Shown here piece after piece: positions 1-12,398 of a stretch of DNA of 64,000 nucleotides. Position 1 is the stretch's first letter. Every line of letters starts with the position of its first letter. Source of the stretch: Melampsora larici-populina 98AG31 (taxonomy: Eukaryota; Basidiomycota; Pucciniomycetes; Pucciniales; Melampsoraceae). The translations under genes were made by a program, and so were the position numbers. The notes under the pieces were generated by a model. That model saw only the letters and a program-made list of their open reading frames with translations, was not told the origin of the DNA and made no database searches. Where the stretch lies: contig NW_006768773.1 in NCBI RefSeq assembly GCF_000204055.1, positions 216,182-280,181 of the forward strand, given 5' to 3'.

Positions 1-118
1 CATGGATCATGTTGGCAAACTCATCACGTGTTACAACAAAGTTTGACCCAAAGACCCGTCCATTTGGAGATTTGAAAAATGACTTTGAAGACCAAGAGGG
101 TGTGCGACATTTAGCAGC

Positions 119-938
119 TCAATGACAATTGGATTCGAAGGCTCCAATAGATAGGGAGGCAAATCGTTCGGCTAGAAAATGGTTGATGTATGGGAGATAC
201 ATCTGGCGGCGTAGGTCGTTTTCCATCCGGGCAACAGAACGTGCAGTTGTTGCATTGAGAGCATAGGTACCTAAATTAAAACATACATGAACAACCAAAA
301 TTTTAAAAACCAAAAGAAAAAAATGAGAAACTACGCACCTCCAAATTTTTTCTTTCGGTATCCACCACGAAAACCCACTACAAACATCTGACCAGATTTC
401 ATATGCTTCAGACCTTCAGCTGCACCATTAGTATAGCAGCGATAGCGGGCTGTTGCATGTTGATACAAGGTCATGATTGAGTTTTTAAAATTGTCGAATA
501 GTTTGGCACAATCAGGTGTAAGTTCTCGCTTCAGCTTTCCATTATTCAACCGCTTTCCTGTATATTCTCGCTTGTTGAATTGGACGACCGCTAGGAGTTT
601 AGTTCCATAGTTATTAAGTATAACTACTGTACCAAACGAAAGCGACAAAAGGGCCTGTCCACCATGCTCAGTTCGGAAGACAAAGGTAGCATCTTTGGGG
701 AGGCCAAACCGATCACGGATTTTTTGTTTAAATTCAGCTCTGATGCGTGCTCGGTTTTGAGCGCAATTCAACTTGAAGGGTGGATCAGAAGATGGAGGTT
801 GTGGGGTATTATAAGCAACCCATCGTGCAACAATTTTACTTTTCTTGATTGCAACCCGAGTTTCGATCTGACTAGTAATAAATTTTGTTTGAGCACGTTT
901 CTGTGCAGGGGATCTATATTTCTTATTACTTATGCGGA
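119..938 (-). CDS. Partial hypothetical protein at the window edge, probably decaying
   Basis: An open frame runs leftward from about position 938 to a GT donor near 338 (GTGCGTAG); a second exon starts after an AG near 271 and stops at a TGA at 119-121. The N-terminal part is basic (many K/R) and Pro-rich in the middle, and the central part has a hydrophobic stretch reading SLSFGTVVILNN. I do not recognise a domain. Beyond the stop, other frames stay open to the window edge and read protein-like sequence (one contains NVAHPLGLQSHF, another VFGSNFVVTRDEFANM), so the gene probably continued left and now carries frameshifts or an unseen intron. No start codon was identified. Function unknown; a repeat-encoded rust family is possible. 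Confidence 0.35.
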
Positions 939-1619
939 ATAAAAAAACAACAAAAATTAATCAAACAATCTTCCATGTCAGATATCAACTTTTTTTGAGT
1001 GTCACAACTCTCCCACACTCAAACAATGAAGATTAGGTTCGCTCAAGGTTTGCGTCGAGCCCTACCCACAAGAATTTGGTGCGTGAAACCAACCCAGATT
1101 CTTGCGGAGGACAAGTGCAGTTAAACCTATAGCAGTGACCATCGATCATCAAGGTCCGAAACCAACTTGATAGTGGAATGGAGACATCAGGTAGTTCTGC
1201 ATCTTGACTATGTCAAGATAGAACATGCAAGATGAAATTCCATCCATTATCAAGTTGGCCTGTGGGAGCTCTGCTATCCTCTAGTTGCTGATCATGACAA
1301 AAGAAAGATAAAGGAAGAATGAAGAAATATGAAAATCAGTATCTCACATCATGCTGATTTGATGAATAATTTCAATCGTTTTCAATGTATCGTTTTTTGA
1401 CCGGAATCAATTTGTATTGATTGTGAAGTAAATTGGAATGTTACTAGAATCGAAGTCTAAGGAATTAGAATTGAGATTGTTTTTTAAAAGCATTGTATTG
1501 ATTATGAAGAATTGTAACAATTGTGATTAGATTTGGATTTTTTCAAGACACAAACTGGTTTAGAGACTAGATAGACTGACCAATTACTAGACTAGAGTTG
1601 GATCTAAAGTGGTTTGAAT
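931..1619. other. Intergenic, no gene seen
   Basis: No coding frame with splice structure is visible on either strand. The stretch contains an imperfect hairpin (listed separately) and otherwise AT-rich unique sequence. Confidence 0.5.
1163..1259. repeat. Imperfect inverted repeat (hairpin), possible small foldback element
   Basis: The left end reads CCAACTTGATAGTGGAATGG and the right end, reverse-complemented, reads CCAACTTGATAATGGATGG. The centre contains a short perfect hairpin, CTTGACTATGTCAAG. I see no convincing target-site duplication, so the mobile nature is inference. Confidence 0.4.
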
Positions 1620-2110
1620 CAATCACCTGATTGATTGATTAACAATATAGATGGATCGATAGTGATCGAAATCGATTTGTTTTTGACTAGGATCTATTAG
1701 TTTTGACTAGAAAAGGATGAATAAGGTGAAGTAATTTGAATGTATCGTTTGAATTGATTAACTGAATGATTTTGAATAAAGGAGATGGATCGATAGCAAT
1801 TCAAATCGATTTGTTTTCGACTAGAATCGATTAGTTTTGACTAGAAAAGGATGAATAAGGTGAAGTAATTTGAATATATCGTTTGAATCGATTAACTGAA
1901 AGATTTTGAATAAAGGAGACGGATCGATAGCGATTCAAATCGATTTGTTTTTTCGAGTAGAATTGAATAGTTTTGACTACAAAAGGATGAATGATGTGAA
2001 TCAATTTTAAGGTGTTGTTTGAATTGATTAAGTGATTGATTTTGAATAAAAGAGATGGATTGATACCAGTTCAAATCGATTTGTTTTTTTTTGACTAGAA
2101 TCAAATAGTT
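1620..2110. repeat. Tandem array, about four copies of a 131-137 bp unit
   Basis: The marker GGATCGATAG (or GGATTGATAC), followed by about 8 bases and then AAATCGATTTG, recurs near 1651, 1782, 1916 and 2053, giving spacings of about 131, 134 and 137 bp. Each unit also contains GACTAGAATCRATTAGTTTTGACTA and AAAAGGATGAATAAGGTGAAG in variable form. Copies are diverged, with the last one most so. No coding content is seen. Confidence 0.75.
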
Positions 2111-2280
2111 TGAAATGGATGAAGTACAAAACAGATTAGTCAGACATGATTCTATCTTGTCAAATATTGAACAGTTGAAGGACTTACTGAAGAGAGATTC
2201 GATCAAATGGTGGTCGATTTGAGTGGAGAAGAGGACATAGCCAAAAGATTGAGATGAGAAAGCTTCAAAGAAATCGCTTA

Positions 2281-2463
2281 CACTGCAAAGATAATGTATT
2301 TCTCCAAGGTGAAAAATAATTAGATATAATGCACAAAATGATTAATAATGCAGAATTAATGCAGAAAAATGCAGACTTAATGCAGACTTAATGCATTTTT
2401 AATCATTCTGTACATTAAATGTAATCATTTTTCACCTGGGAGAAATACATTATCTTCGCAGTG
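2281..2463. mobile_element. 183-bp MITE, TTA duplication, CACTG termini
   Basis: The left end CACTGCAAAGATAATGTATT matches the reverse complement of the right end, CACTGCGAAGATAATGTATT, and the match continues for about 39 bases to GGTGAAAAAT. The element is flanked by TTA at 2278-2280 and 2464-2466. Three-base TTA/TAA duplications are typical of PIF/Harbinger-derived MITEs. The centre holds a short direct repeat of AATGCAGACTT. It is noncoding. Confidence 0.85.
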
Positions 2464-2749
2464 TTATGTGGCCCCTGAAGAAGATTCAGGCACAGGATAT
2501 GCTTATATCCAATCTCATGCAATTGGGTACGATTGGGTACGTCCACAACAACCAAGATCTCAGTCCTTCTCATTTGTTTACTCACATCTCTGTACTCAAT
2601 TCATGTCCTCTCAAATGTAGAGCATTGAAAATATGTTTTTATTATCATTGCCTTGTTACACTTTGAAGAAATAGAGAGGAAAAGAGGATTCAAAATAAAG
2701 AAGTTGAACACAATGAGGGAAATCTTTTGAACTCCGTTTCCCAATAACA

Positions 2750-5206
2750 TCATAAATCATTTTGATCTTTGAGAATATGAGCTTCATTTGTATCATATGG
2801 TAGATTGAGTTTATGGAGGCCAAGCAGATCACACAGTGGTGGGCAATGGCTGGATTGAAATTCCTTGATTGCCGCTTTGCCTTGGTTATCTTTTGTGACG
2901 GGCCATCTTTAAACAAATGATAGCAAAACAATATCAATATTAATGTGATAGGTCTCTAAAAATGGTGAAATACTAACTTCAGATTTATCATTGAAAGATC
3001 GGTGACAATTTGGCCAGCACCTTTTAACACAACAATGACGGCCTTGCCTTCATAGTCATCCAAGCTTGAATGGGAGAGTGCATGCATTATCTGATGCATA
3101 TTTTCATACGGTTTTTTTAGGACAAAATTGGCTGGTGTCATGTATAGTTCTTCCTCCTCTTCCCTTTTTTCTTGACAGAAAAAAAACTTGGCATCAAAGG
3201 AACTGTCAATGCTTTGGAATAACATAGAAAAAGCCATCTGAGACATGAACCGGATTGAATTTGCTATCTGTTAGATTCATATCATGTGTCCCAGAAGGAA
3301 AAATAAGTACTTACTCGCAATGAGAGACACATATCTCTTAATTCAGATGTAACACCTGGGGTGCAATTGACTTTCCTTTGAAAGCTGAGTATCAACCTCT
3401 GCCCCTCTCCAAACAGCCGATGTTTATAGATTGGATTGGAAATATTGTAGTCTGTCAAAACTGAGCCCCAAAAAGGTGTTATAATCATTCCACTCAATGT
3501 TTGAGGGCCAACACTAATTCGTCCCTCCCATGATTGATGATTTAGGTCATCTGAAAGATCTTCTTTATTTACAGCCTTGCTTGCAGCATCAATTGTAACC
3601 TCGATCCACGCCAAATTTGCTTCTTCAGTGACAGAGTAGGTGGTACATGAGCTGGTGTCATTGACTTCGGATGAATTTAGTCTATATCGTAGAATCTTTG
3701 AAACTCCAAAAATGCCGTGATCAAATTGAGGCGCATCTTGATGAATGGCTACAGGATCCATCATTTCGAGTGGTACTGGTTCCCCAATAATTCCTTTAAT
3801 TGCTGTTTGAAAGAACACGAATTAGCTTTATTTAAGAAAAGAGTCAATTGAATTTAACCAACCTTGGAAGCTAATCAGGGAGCGGGTGTAACAGTCAAAT
3901 CCTAAATCTTGTGAATCATCAGGAACTTTGCTTGGTGTTTCACTACCAACACTTTTGGTCATGAGTTTAGATTGACTTCGAGTGATTACCTGGTCTGTTG
4001 AATTATTTGGAAACCAAAAAGTAAGCCCTTGTATTTCAATTCATATTATAGTAGGCATAGAAAATATTTACGGGTGGAACAAGATAGATCATCATTGGGT
4101 AGGCTATAGTCTTCAGTCTGGTCAGATGGTGAGTCAAGACGATTTTGTTTTGATTTGCGAAAGTTGTTGGAACTCCCTTCGTATTGATAATTGGTGTCAG
4201 ACTGAGGATCCTCTGATTCGTATCTGATTTTTCGTTTCTTGCTTCCACAAACAAGCTCATTTTCTTTGGCTTGAATCACAAGATAGTTGTCTGCATTGAA
4301 CAACACACCAAGCCATGCCATGTTGCTAGCTTTTTTATGATCTTTGAACGCTTGCAGGAGATGATCTTCTGAAGAAAACACCACAACCGACCTGTATGTA
4401 ACTTGAACTAACTGGACCCATCGAATATCAAAGTGTGGAAGTGGTGGAAACCCATCTTCAGTTTGATCTTCGGTTGGAAATCGTTCATATGCTTTTTCAC
4501 TATAGAAATTATATGCATCTTCTGCTAATTTAGTAAACCATGAAGAATCCTTGAAGTCGACACTCTGTGTAATAGAACCAAGCCCATGTTCAATTGATTT
4601 GTTGCTGAACTGGTAGACAAATCGTATTGGAACAAATTGGACTTTGGGCTTTGATTGAACATTGGCTGGTATCATTGAAGAATTTCGGTTGGAGGAAGAT
4701 AATACATGAGATCCTTGTCCAAGGGGAAGTCGGGGCTGAGTTCGTGACAACGTATCATTGAATTTTGAATTAGTTATTTTTTGCTTTCCAACAGTGAGTG
4801 AGTTGCGGATGTTCGTCCCAAGTTTTCGGCGGTGAGAAGCACTTTGGTAAGAATCTGATGCAAGTTCATCAATCTCAGCCATTATACTAGAGGTGTTCGT
4901 ATGGACAGGAGAGCTATTGACTCGGTTCAAGGATTGATTCAACTCGTGACAAAGAAGTAGACTAGGATGAGTACTAGGAGCAGGGGTTGAATTTGATATC
5001 TGTTTACAAGGGTAGCAAATATCTTCCTTCATTCGTGGATATCCAGCACCACAATGATGACAGTAAACCTTTTTTGGCACTGGAATACCAGTAGCCTCAC
5101 TTTGATGTTGATCGTCGCATGCACCACATGGATCGTTGACTCGATTGATGAAAACACAACTGCAACTAGAACAAGGACCTGTCTGGCAGGTAGGTTGATC
5201 TGACAT
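2750..5206 (-). CDS. Alpha-kinase (MHCK/EF2K) family protein, probable pseudokinase, 733 aa
   Basis: Five exons join in phase: 5206-4072, 3994-3863, 3802-3315, 3267-2978 and 2906-2750, ending in TGA. All four introns are GT-AG. Residues about 9-70 form a Cys cluster (CxxC pairs such as CSSC, CGAC, CHHC, CYPC), likely zinc-binding. Residues 70-380 are Ser-rich and low complexity. The last 270 residues fit the alpha-kinase fold: MHALSHSSLDDYEGKAV, then VVLKGAG, VTDLSMIN, and a C-terminal zinc element DNQGKAAIKEFQSSHC followed by PPLCDLLGL, matching the family pattern NxGxxAIxxFxxxHxCxxxCxxLxL. In active alpha-kinases the segment before VTD reads DLQG; here it is VLKG, so the catalytic Asp is Val at about residue 665. 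The frame is intact, so the protein may be made but not catalytic. Substrate unknown. The ATG at 5206 is the first in a long open frame. Confidence 0.82.
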
Positions 5207-7135
5207 GATGAGAGGTGTTTGAAGGTATAAATATGATTTTATAGGTTTTTGGAGGTATTAATCTGACTTTATAGGTTTGAAGCGGGTAAGAAAGAAAAAA
5301 AAATATTGAGTGAGGAACACGGAACATGGGGTTGAATATATAGGTAACAGTGTTTTGGAATTATCTACAAGATGTTACAATAATTTTTTTGCTTTTAAAT
5401 CTATCTTTGAAAATGTGTAACATCTAGTGTTTTTCTTTTCTGTTTTTCTATCCTCATGACATCAATAATTTATTCACATCATGATTCTATCATGTTACGT
5501 AAAATTATTTTTTTATTGCAATGTTTTTCATATAGTTAAACCGTCAAGCTGTCTTATGTGTTTCTATTCTTTTTTATTTGTCATAATTTTAAAACATTCA
5601 ATACACTAAACCCATTCTTATTCAATCAGTTAGGAGTCTAGATTTGTATGAACAAATAGTGTGTACTAACAAAAGAGCCTTACAAAGAATGCAATCAACA
5701 CTAAAATGGTAGTCCGATCCACGGAATCCACAGAGAAGATGATGATAAGCCAGATGCAATGTTAATTTGATTTGAAGACTTGAAATTTAGACTGAGATGA
5801 ATAGAGATGACCAGAGGCAAGCCACTCACGCTCCTAGTGCTTTGATTGATTTTAACCAAGGATTGCTTGGAGTTTGGTGTTCCTTCATGAGCTGGAGCTT
5901 ATAGGTATGGTTGATAGCATCGTTTCTAGAGTGCTATCATTGTGAATTGATGGATTGCTTAGCCAGTTGAGCTTGGGATCGAGAGTGTATGAGGTGGATG
6001 TTTGAAATGTGAAGGTCATTCAGAACAATAGTTGTAGAATATGTAGTTTGTTGTGTTGTGTTTTGTTATTTTTGGTGTGTTTTTTGTGTGTGATGTGTGT
6101 GTCACACCCCCCCTGCTCAGGGCTTCCGTAGAAAACCGATGATGTGGTGACTTTGAAATTGTAGAGCACGCCCGGGCGCGAACCTCACCTCTCTAAGCGC
6201 GCCCGAATAGCAGGATGGACGCGCCTGGTTAGTAAAAAAAAAATCAGAAACACACAAGAAAAGTCTAAAAAAAATCAAAGATTATTTTTGAAAACACCAA
6301 TCAAGCCTTATGCGAGAAAATGCCTGAGTCGAGTTTGTGAACAATCTTACAAACTGAACATGATACAAAAACAAATGAAAGGGAGTGAGATTAACAACAA
6401 ACAGCATGACTTCATTGCGGCTGGCAGCTCAACAATGTTTGCTGGCCATGAAAAATCCGTTCCACTAGCACCACGTCCCGTGTTCCTCAGTGGCAGCTAT
6501 CCACTGGACAGTGTATTCAGATGTGTTTGTGATTTATCCGCTGATAACAATACCACCACCTGACTTTCAAGAGTGGTCAGATCACGTGTGTACTATGTGC
6601 ATGTTTTTTTTGAAGTGCATATTGGCTGGATTGCATGAAACACTATCTAAACAAGTTAAATTGGAAGGAAAACTAGCATACCTTGGAAGAGTGGCCATCT
6701 AGTCAGAGCAAAGGATTTTGTGGTCTATAGATTTTGAGATATTAATTTTTTTAAATAATTGCAACTTTGTGCAAGCACCTCCTAAAGAAATTCAGGTGTG
6801 TTTTTTTTACAAAAACTTGATCAAATTGGTGTCCACAGAGCAAAGCAGGAATTTTATCCCTCTCCCTAACCCCCTATCCTAGCATCAACCAGAATCACAG
6901 GGGAGAAAGGAAGGTGCTGATAGGTGTGGGTAACAGTGATGAAAACTGTATGAGGATTCTGGATTAAGCCAAAAGATTTGTTTATGAGCTATGAAGCTGT
7001 AAAGCTGCCATGACAGTATCACCCTCCGTACCCTGTAACAAGGTCAAGCAGTACACTGCTTCTGATATTTTTCAATCAATCCCAGTTACAACGTGAGAAC
7101 TTATCAGTGATTTTTGGGATATTGACCCTTGGTAG
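5207..7135. other. Intergenic region, no supported gene
   Basis: Short open frames occur (for example at 6288-6702 on the plus strand), but I see no domain, no splice chain and no codon pattern that supports them. Positions 6100-6230 contain a CG-rich patch starting GTGTCACACCCCCCC that differs from the AT-rich surroundings and may be an old transposon end. Confidence 0.5.
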
Positions 7136-7269
7136 CACCCCGGGCAAACACGTGACACATCCCAGGATGTGTTCGTGGATGCTATATGTGCCACAGCTTT
7201 ACAAGCCTTGGCCCCAAGTCAGCATCCGTGTGACACATCCTGGGATGTGTCACGTCCTTGCCCAGGGTG
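7136..7269. mobile_element. 134-bp foldback MITE, TAG duplication
   Basis: The arms are about 48 bases long: the left arm starts CACCCCGGGCAAACACGTGA and the reversed right arm starts CACCCTGGGCAAGGACGTGA; both continue CACATCCCAGGATGTG. TAG is present at 7133-7135 and at 7270-7272. It is noncoding. Confidence 0.75.
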
Positions 7270-7616
7270 TAGACTGTCACAATGGTAGTGTCTGCCGTCC
7301 TGATGTTGTCTCGTCAGGACCTGGTTGCACAGAATTTAACAGTGATTTTTGAATTTGAATTGTCTCTTTATCTTTTGACACCAGATCCTTTGCTCTGTGG
7401 CCGCCTGCCTTGATGTTGAGTACATGTTTTACATAGGGTCTCAAGAGGAGCCCGTGGCAGAAATCTGGACGACTGACAGATATTGGATATGGTGGAGACA
7501 AACCAATGTGGATATCAATACAGACAAGTACCAGCCTGTACCGCTCTGAGGAGGTCAACTGCTTTTTACAGAAGGTCAAGCTGTAGCTACTAGCATGAAA
7601 CACAACCCAATCAACA

Positions 7617-7887
7617 CTTAAAGTGGATTTTACCTGTGAGAGTCAGGTAATCAGCTTATTGAAGCTGAGCACTTGACCGAACTGAATGAGAAAAATCTGA
7701 GATGAAATGAAGATTGTACAAATGAAAATGTTTAAGTTTGATGAAGGAAAAGAATCTAGGTAAACAGCACACAAGAGTCTTTTATAACAAAGTTAAACAT
7801 TGATGTCATACATCTTACAGTAACAATTGTAATATGATGAAGCAAAGAAGTCTAGATGAATTTATAAGCCAATGATTATGAATCTCA
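7617..7887 (-). repeat. Copia 3' LTR (left copy)
   Basis: This copy shares about 250 bases with the right LTR, from CCTGTGAGAGTCAGG to CCAATGATTATGAAT. In the sense direction it starts TGAGATTCAT, directly after the polypurine tract. Near its sense end it carries the palindrome ACTTTAAGT, which also abuts the primer site at 12397. Confidence 0.75.
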
Positions 7888-10800
7888 ATTTCCCCCCAAC
7901 TTTGCTACATCATGCAAACCCAATAAAGAACAGAACTTTCGATGTTTTATCGGTGTTAAAGCCTTCGTAAATATATCAGCTACCATCTCCTCAGTTGATA
8001 CATAATCGACTTTTAATTGTTGATCTGCTACAAGTTCTCTAAGCCAGTGAAACTTTACATCAACATGTTTTGTTCTTGATTTAAACTGCTCATTTTTAGT
8101 TAAAGCAATAGCTCCCTGATTGTCCAAATTCAAAATCGGAGGAGCTTCTTGTTTGATGGATAAATTATTTAATAAATGTGTGAACCAAACAAGATCTTGT
8201 CCCCCTCCATATGCTGAACGGTATTCTGCTTCAGTTGTTGAAGTTGCCACGTTTTTTTGCTTTTTGCTCTTCCAATTAACAGTACTGTCTCCCACCATCG
8301 TACAATATCCCCCAGTTGAACGTCGAGTATAAGGACACAAGGCAAAATCAGCATCTGCATAACCTTTCAATTCTAATCCTTTTCCTCCTAACATAATACC
8401 AACCGTCTTTGTACCCTTCAAGTATCTTAACACACGTTTGAAAGCTTGCCAATGTAATATCAAAGGATTATTCAAATGCTGAGATAATTGAGACACTACG
8501 AATGAAATGTGAGGACATGTTGCATTGTTCAAATACATTAGCTTTCCAGCTCCATGCCGATAATTCTCATCTAACACCTTAAATTCTCTCAAATCCTCAT
8601 CTGTTCCTGGTACTAAATAACTTCCTGGTATCATTGGACACCCTACAGCCTTACAATCCTCCATATTATACTCTTCTAACAAATTTTGAATGTATTGAGA
8701 CTGAGTTAATGTAATTGTCCTTTCTTGATGATTTCTAGTAACTTTCATACCCAAGATGTATTTATAATCTACATCTTCACCCATCTGAAATTTTTTACAT
8801 ATTAAGCTTCAAAATCGCTCAAAGTCGTTTGTTGCAATTGTTAAGTCGTCCACATGAACATGAACAACACACTTCCACAAAGGATCTTTTGAAATGAATA
8901 AGCTAGGATCAGACGTAGAAGGCATCAATTGAATTGAAATGAAAAATGCCCGTAAACAATCATACCAGACTTTAGGAGCTTGCTTCAAATCGTACAAAGC
9001 CTGTTTTAACTTTAATACAGAAGTTAATGTTCCTCCTTTGAAGTTAAGTCCTTTAGGAATCTTCATATAAATTGTTTCTTTGGGACTACCGTTGAGAAAC
9101 GCAGCCACTGCATCCATCTGATGAACCTCAAGATCTTCAGCTGCAGCCATTGCATTAATTGCTCGTAAAGTTGCCATCCTCCCAGTTGGAGCAAACGTCT
9201 CATTATAATCTTCTCCATACTCTTGAGAGAAACCTTGTGCACACAAACAAGCTTTGAATTTGATTAACTCTCCATCACCACCCATTTTTCTTTTACACAC
9301 CCATGTAGTACCAACCGCGTTTTTACCTTCTGGTAATCCACAAACTTCCCACACTTTTTGTCTATCCATGTTCGCCAAATCCTTATCAATAGCTTCCTTC
9401 CAATCAAAATGATTATCAGATTTCAACGCTTGTAAATAAGTTTTCGGATCAATTGATACACCTGCAACCGCCGTCACCGCCATAGCACGCATAGTCATGA
9501 GTCGATGTCCAACACTACACGCATTACAAAGTATACAATGCGAATTGATTAATTTTTTAATAGCTTTGTAGATTGTTATTGCGTGACGGAGAGCTGTAGC
9601 GCGAAGTCTCCTTGCCGCACGTGCTCGTCGACGTTGTGCTAAGTTGGCACGATGACGTTTCACTCCAGATGGTAAAATGTCACCCTCATCGACTGCGCTT
9701 GAAATATCTTGTGGAGCCATAATGGACAACGGTTGCCAATCCCAACCCGGACGTTTTTGAGGAACAATTGGAGCAACTGGTGAGACTTGTGGTTGAATAT
9801 TTTGTTGTTGAGGTCGAATGATTAATTGACCCGGTGGCGTTCCTGGAGGAGTGACAGGTGGTGTATCCAGTAACATAGGCACGATGGGTGGAACCGGAAG
9901 ATCTGGTACAACTTTGATATCCATAGGCACCGCTGATGGCAAATTTGTGCTATTGGACCTGTAGGAGTTACCACAGGTACTACCAGTGCAACTGGACCTA
10001 CCACTGCATCTGGTGAAGACGCATCTGAACGTGAGGAAGTCGTTAACGGAGCGATAACCCCATCATCGAAAACTTCCACAAGACCTTCACTCTGATGATC
10101 CTCCGCACCAATCCCAGGAAATGAGTTGACATCAAATGTGACATCATGAGAGTACACCGTTTTGCCATTTTCCAACTTCACTCAATAGTTTTTCATCCCT
10201 AGCTGATAGCCAAGAAGAAGTCCTTTGAAAGAGGTGTCGTCAAATTTCTTTCGCAATTTCTTTGGATTCAAGACATACGCTTGACAGCCAAAGGGTTTCA
10301 AGCAATTCATGTCGAAAGCTCGACCAAACCAAAGTTGATATGGCGTTTGATGTTCAATTTTAGCCATTGGCGTAATGTTCTCCAAGAACACAGCTGTTGA
10401 AACGGCTTCTCCCCAGAACAAAATAGGTAAGTTCGACTGTTTCAACAGTGCTCTAGCTTTCTCAGTCGTGGTTCTGTTGCCACATTCAGAGACAGGATTT
10501 TGTTGGGGCGTATAAGGAGCACTAATGTATGAAGTTGTTCCATTCTCAGAAAGTATTTTCAAGAAGACTTTAGACATGTACTCCCCACCTCCGTCATTAA
10601 CTAAGCTCACGATTTTTCTATTATGAAAAGTTTCAACCTCTGCTTTAAATTTCATAAAATACGCAAAAGTTTCATCTTTTGATTTCATAATGTAAACATA
10701 TTTATAATTAGTATATGCATCTGTAAGCTTAAAATAATAGTGTCCTCCACCCTCAGAAGCAGAAGAGATTTTGCCACCGAGATTGCTATGAACAACCTCT

Positions 10801-12398
10801 AAGGGAAACGAAGCTTTGGGTAAAGGATTTGAATACGGCAGACGATGACCTTTTGACAGGGCACATTCCTCACAGAACCAGTTGTCTGGAGATTTCACAC
10901 CGTACATGACGTTGAGTCGCACTGGATTGGTGTGACCTGACTGTCTGTGAAGAGTTGTATAGTCAGAAAGAGTAACTCGATTGCAGATGACGGAAGACGT
11001 ACCGATGTTGACGCTGAGCTCGATTACACGATTCCGAATTTGGCCAGTGAAGCGACCAACGTTCTCTTTTGTCATCACAACAACTCCTTGTTCATGAGAG
11101 AAGTCGTAGCCCTCCTCTAACAAACATCCCATACTAATGAGAGAGTTGCCGAGTTTAGGAACATGAAATGCCGAAAGAATGATTTCTGAACCAAAAGACT
11201 TGATGATGATGTCACCTTTACCAGCAATATGAATTGATTTACCATCTGCCAGAGCCACTTTGGATTCAATAGGTTGATAATTTTTGAATAAGTCTTGATT
11301 TGAGATCATGTGATCTGAACAAGCACTATCCAGTAGAATAGCATCGTCCGGTGACTTAGACAAACAGGACAAGGCTGATGTCTCAATTACATCATCTACA
11401 TACGCGCTTCAAAGAATAGCAGTAGTAGCTCTGGATTGTGATGTTTGAAAACGCGTATTTGGTTGTCGACGTGGTGGTCGCAATTGTGGTTTCTCAATCC
11501 AGCAATCATCAGCAGAATGATTTGTCACGGAAGGATTATGACGACCGTTTGTACAACGAGGATATGGATAACTGCGACTAGGAGCAGCAGCAGCCGTCGT
11601 CATCAAGGCGATTGAATTATCTTCTCGATGTCGATCGTTGAAGTCAATTAAATGAGAATCCAACATATTCAACACAATCTTGTAACTTAGTGAACCGGTT
11701 TCAAAGCGCTTGGAACCAATCAATGAAATCGTTGTCTCCATCAAATCTGGAAGTTTAAAAATGATACCTTCACACAATAATGGTTCAAGAATTGGGTTCG
11801 TAGTGGGACAACCACATGCTTCCATCAATGAAATACCTTTTTGAACATCCTTGATATATGTAGCAAGGGTAACAAAGGGTATTCGAAGGAAGTTTCGAAA
11901 AGCACGACCTTGACTGTCGGCAGTAGTCAACTGAAATTTTTCTTTAAGATGCTTCCAGATTCCAACAGGATCAGATAGAAGACCTTCAGTTTTGATCTGA
12001 ATTCAAAAAGGTTCGGTTAAATAGCTGTACATGATACCAACGGCTTTGTTCTGTCGAGTGACATATGCTTCAAAATTAATCTTAGCATCTCCTTCGAATC
12101 CTCGAGAAACTGGAGTATGCGTGGGAATAAGGAATTCTTGGAGGCCATGAGACATAAGGTAACCGGTGATGTCACCTTTCCACTCAGTATAATTCTCATT
12201 GTTAAGCTTAACGATGTGAAGTTTTGTATCAGCTGACATAATGATGTCGAATGTATGCATCGGTCTTTGAAATTGTTGATCAAGTCCAATAAAATCAAGA
12301 TTGCTTGACAAGTGCGATTTAAACTTTGTGATTGAGTTTAAAACTATAAAGATGATGATGATGATAGCTAATTGTAGGAGAGCTGGGCTCATAACCAC
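7885..12398 (-). pseudogene. Copia gag-pol polyprotein, broken
   Basis: Gag (from about 12240) starts MSADTKLHIVKLNNENYTEW and ends with a CTNGRHNP...DDCW zinc-knuckle-like motif near 11500. Protease has LLDSACSDHM (about 11340). Integrase has an HH-CC finger ending CEECALSKGH (about 10860), then the catalytic core with NDGGGEY and SECGNRT; the usual first Asp (HSDLGG) is Asn here. Reverse transcriptase shows DAVAAFLNG and HVDDL (about 9120-8850); RNase H shows ADADFA, TEAEY, DNQGA and KHVDVKFHWLRE. In-frame TGA stops lie at 12003, 11409, 10182 and 8809, and a frameshift lies near 9940. It cannot encode a full polyprotein as it stands. Confidence 0.92.
12377..12397 (-). promoter_or_regulatory. 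Copia primer-binding site for a tRNA-iMet fragment
   Basis: In the sense direction the bases after the LTR read TGGTTATGAGCCCAGC. The complement contains GGGCTCATAACC, the anticodon loop region of tRNA-Met with its CAT anticodon. Drosophila copia and yeast Ty5 are known to prime from this internal half of tRNA-iMet, so the match supports the same mode here. Confidence 0.7.

Noticed and set aside
1..938. Assigning the edge gene to the TET/JBP-like oxygenases that often travel with KDZ transposons
   Set aside because: I could not see the HxD...H iron-binding pattern in the visible part, so the link would be a guess.
1892..2206. A 104-codon minus-strand frame in the tandem array
   Set aside because: It is formed by the 133-bp repeat, which reads the same words in each copy; it is not a gene.
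2656..2937. The HHCVICL-containing frame as the C-terminus of the alpha-kinase
   Set aside because: It looked like the HxCxxxC element, but the in-phase splice to 2906 reads another frame, with the fuller match NQG...HC...C...LGL, so this frame is a shadow.
6288..6702. Two overlapping plus-strand frames upstream of the first foldback element
   Set aside because: No domain, no clean splice chain, and one is simply the other frame of the same bases.
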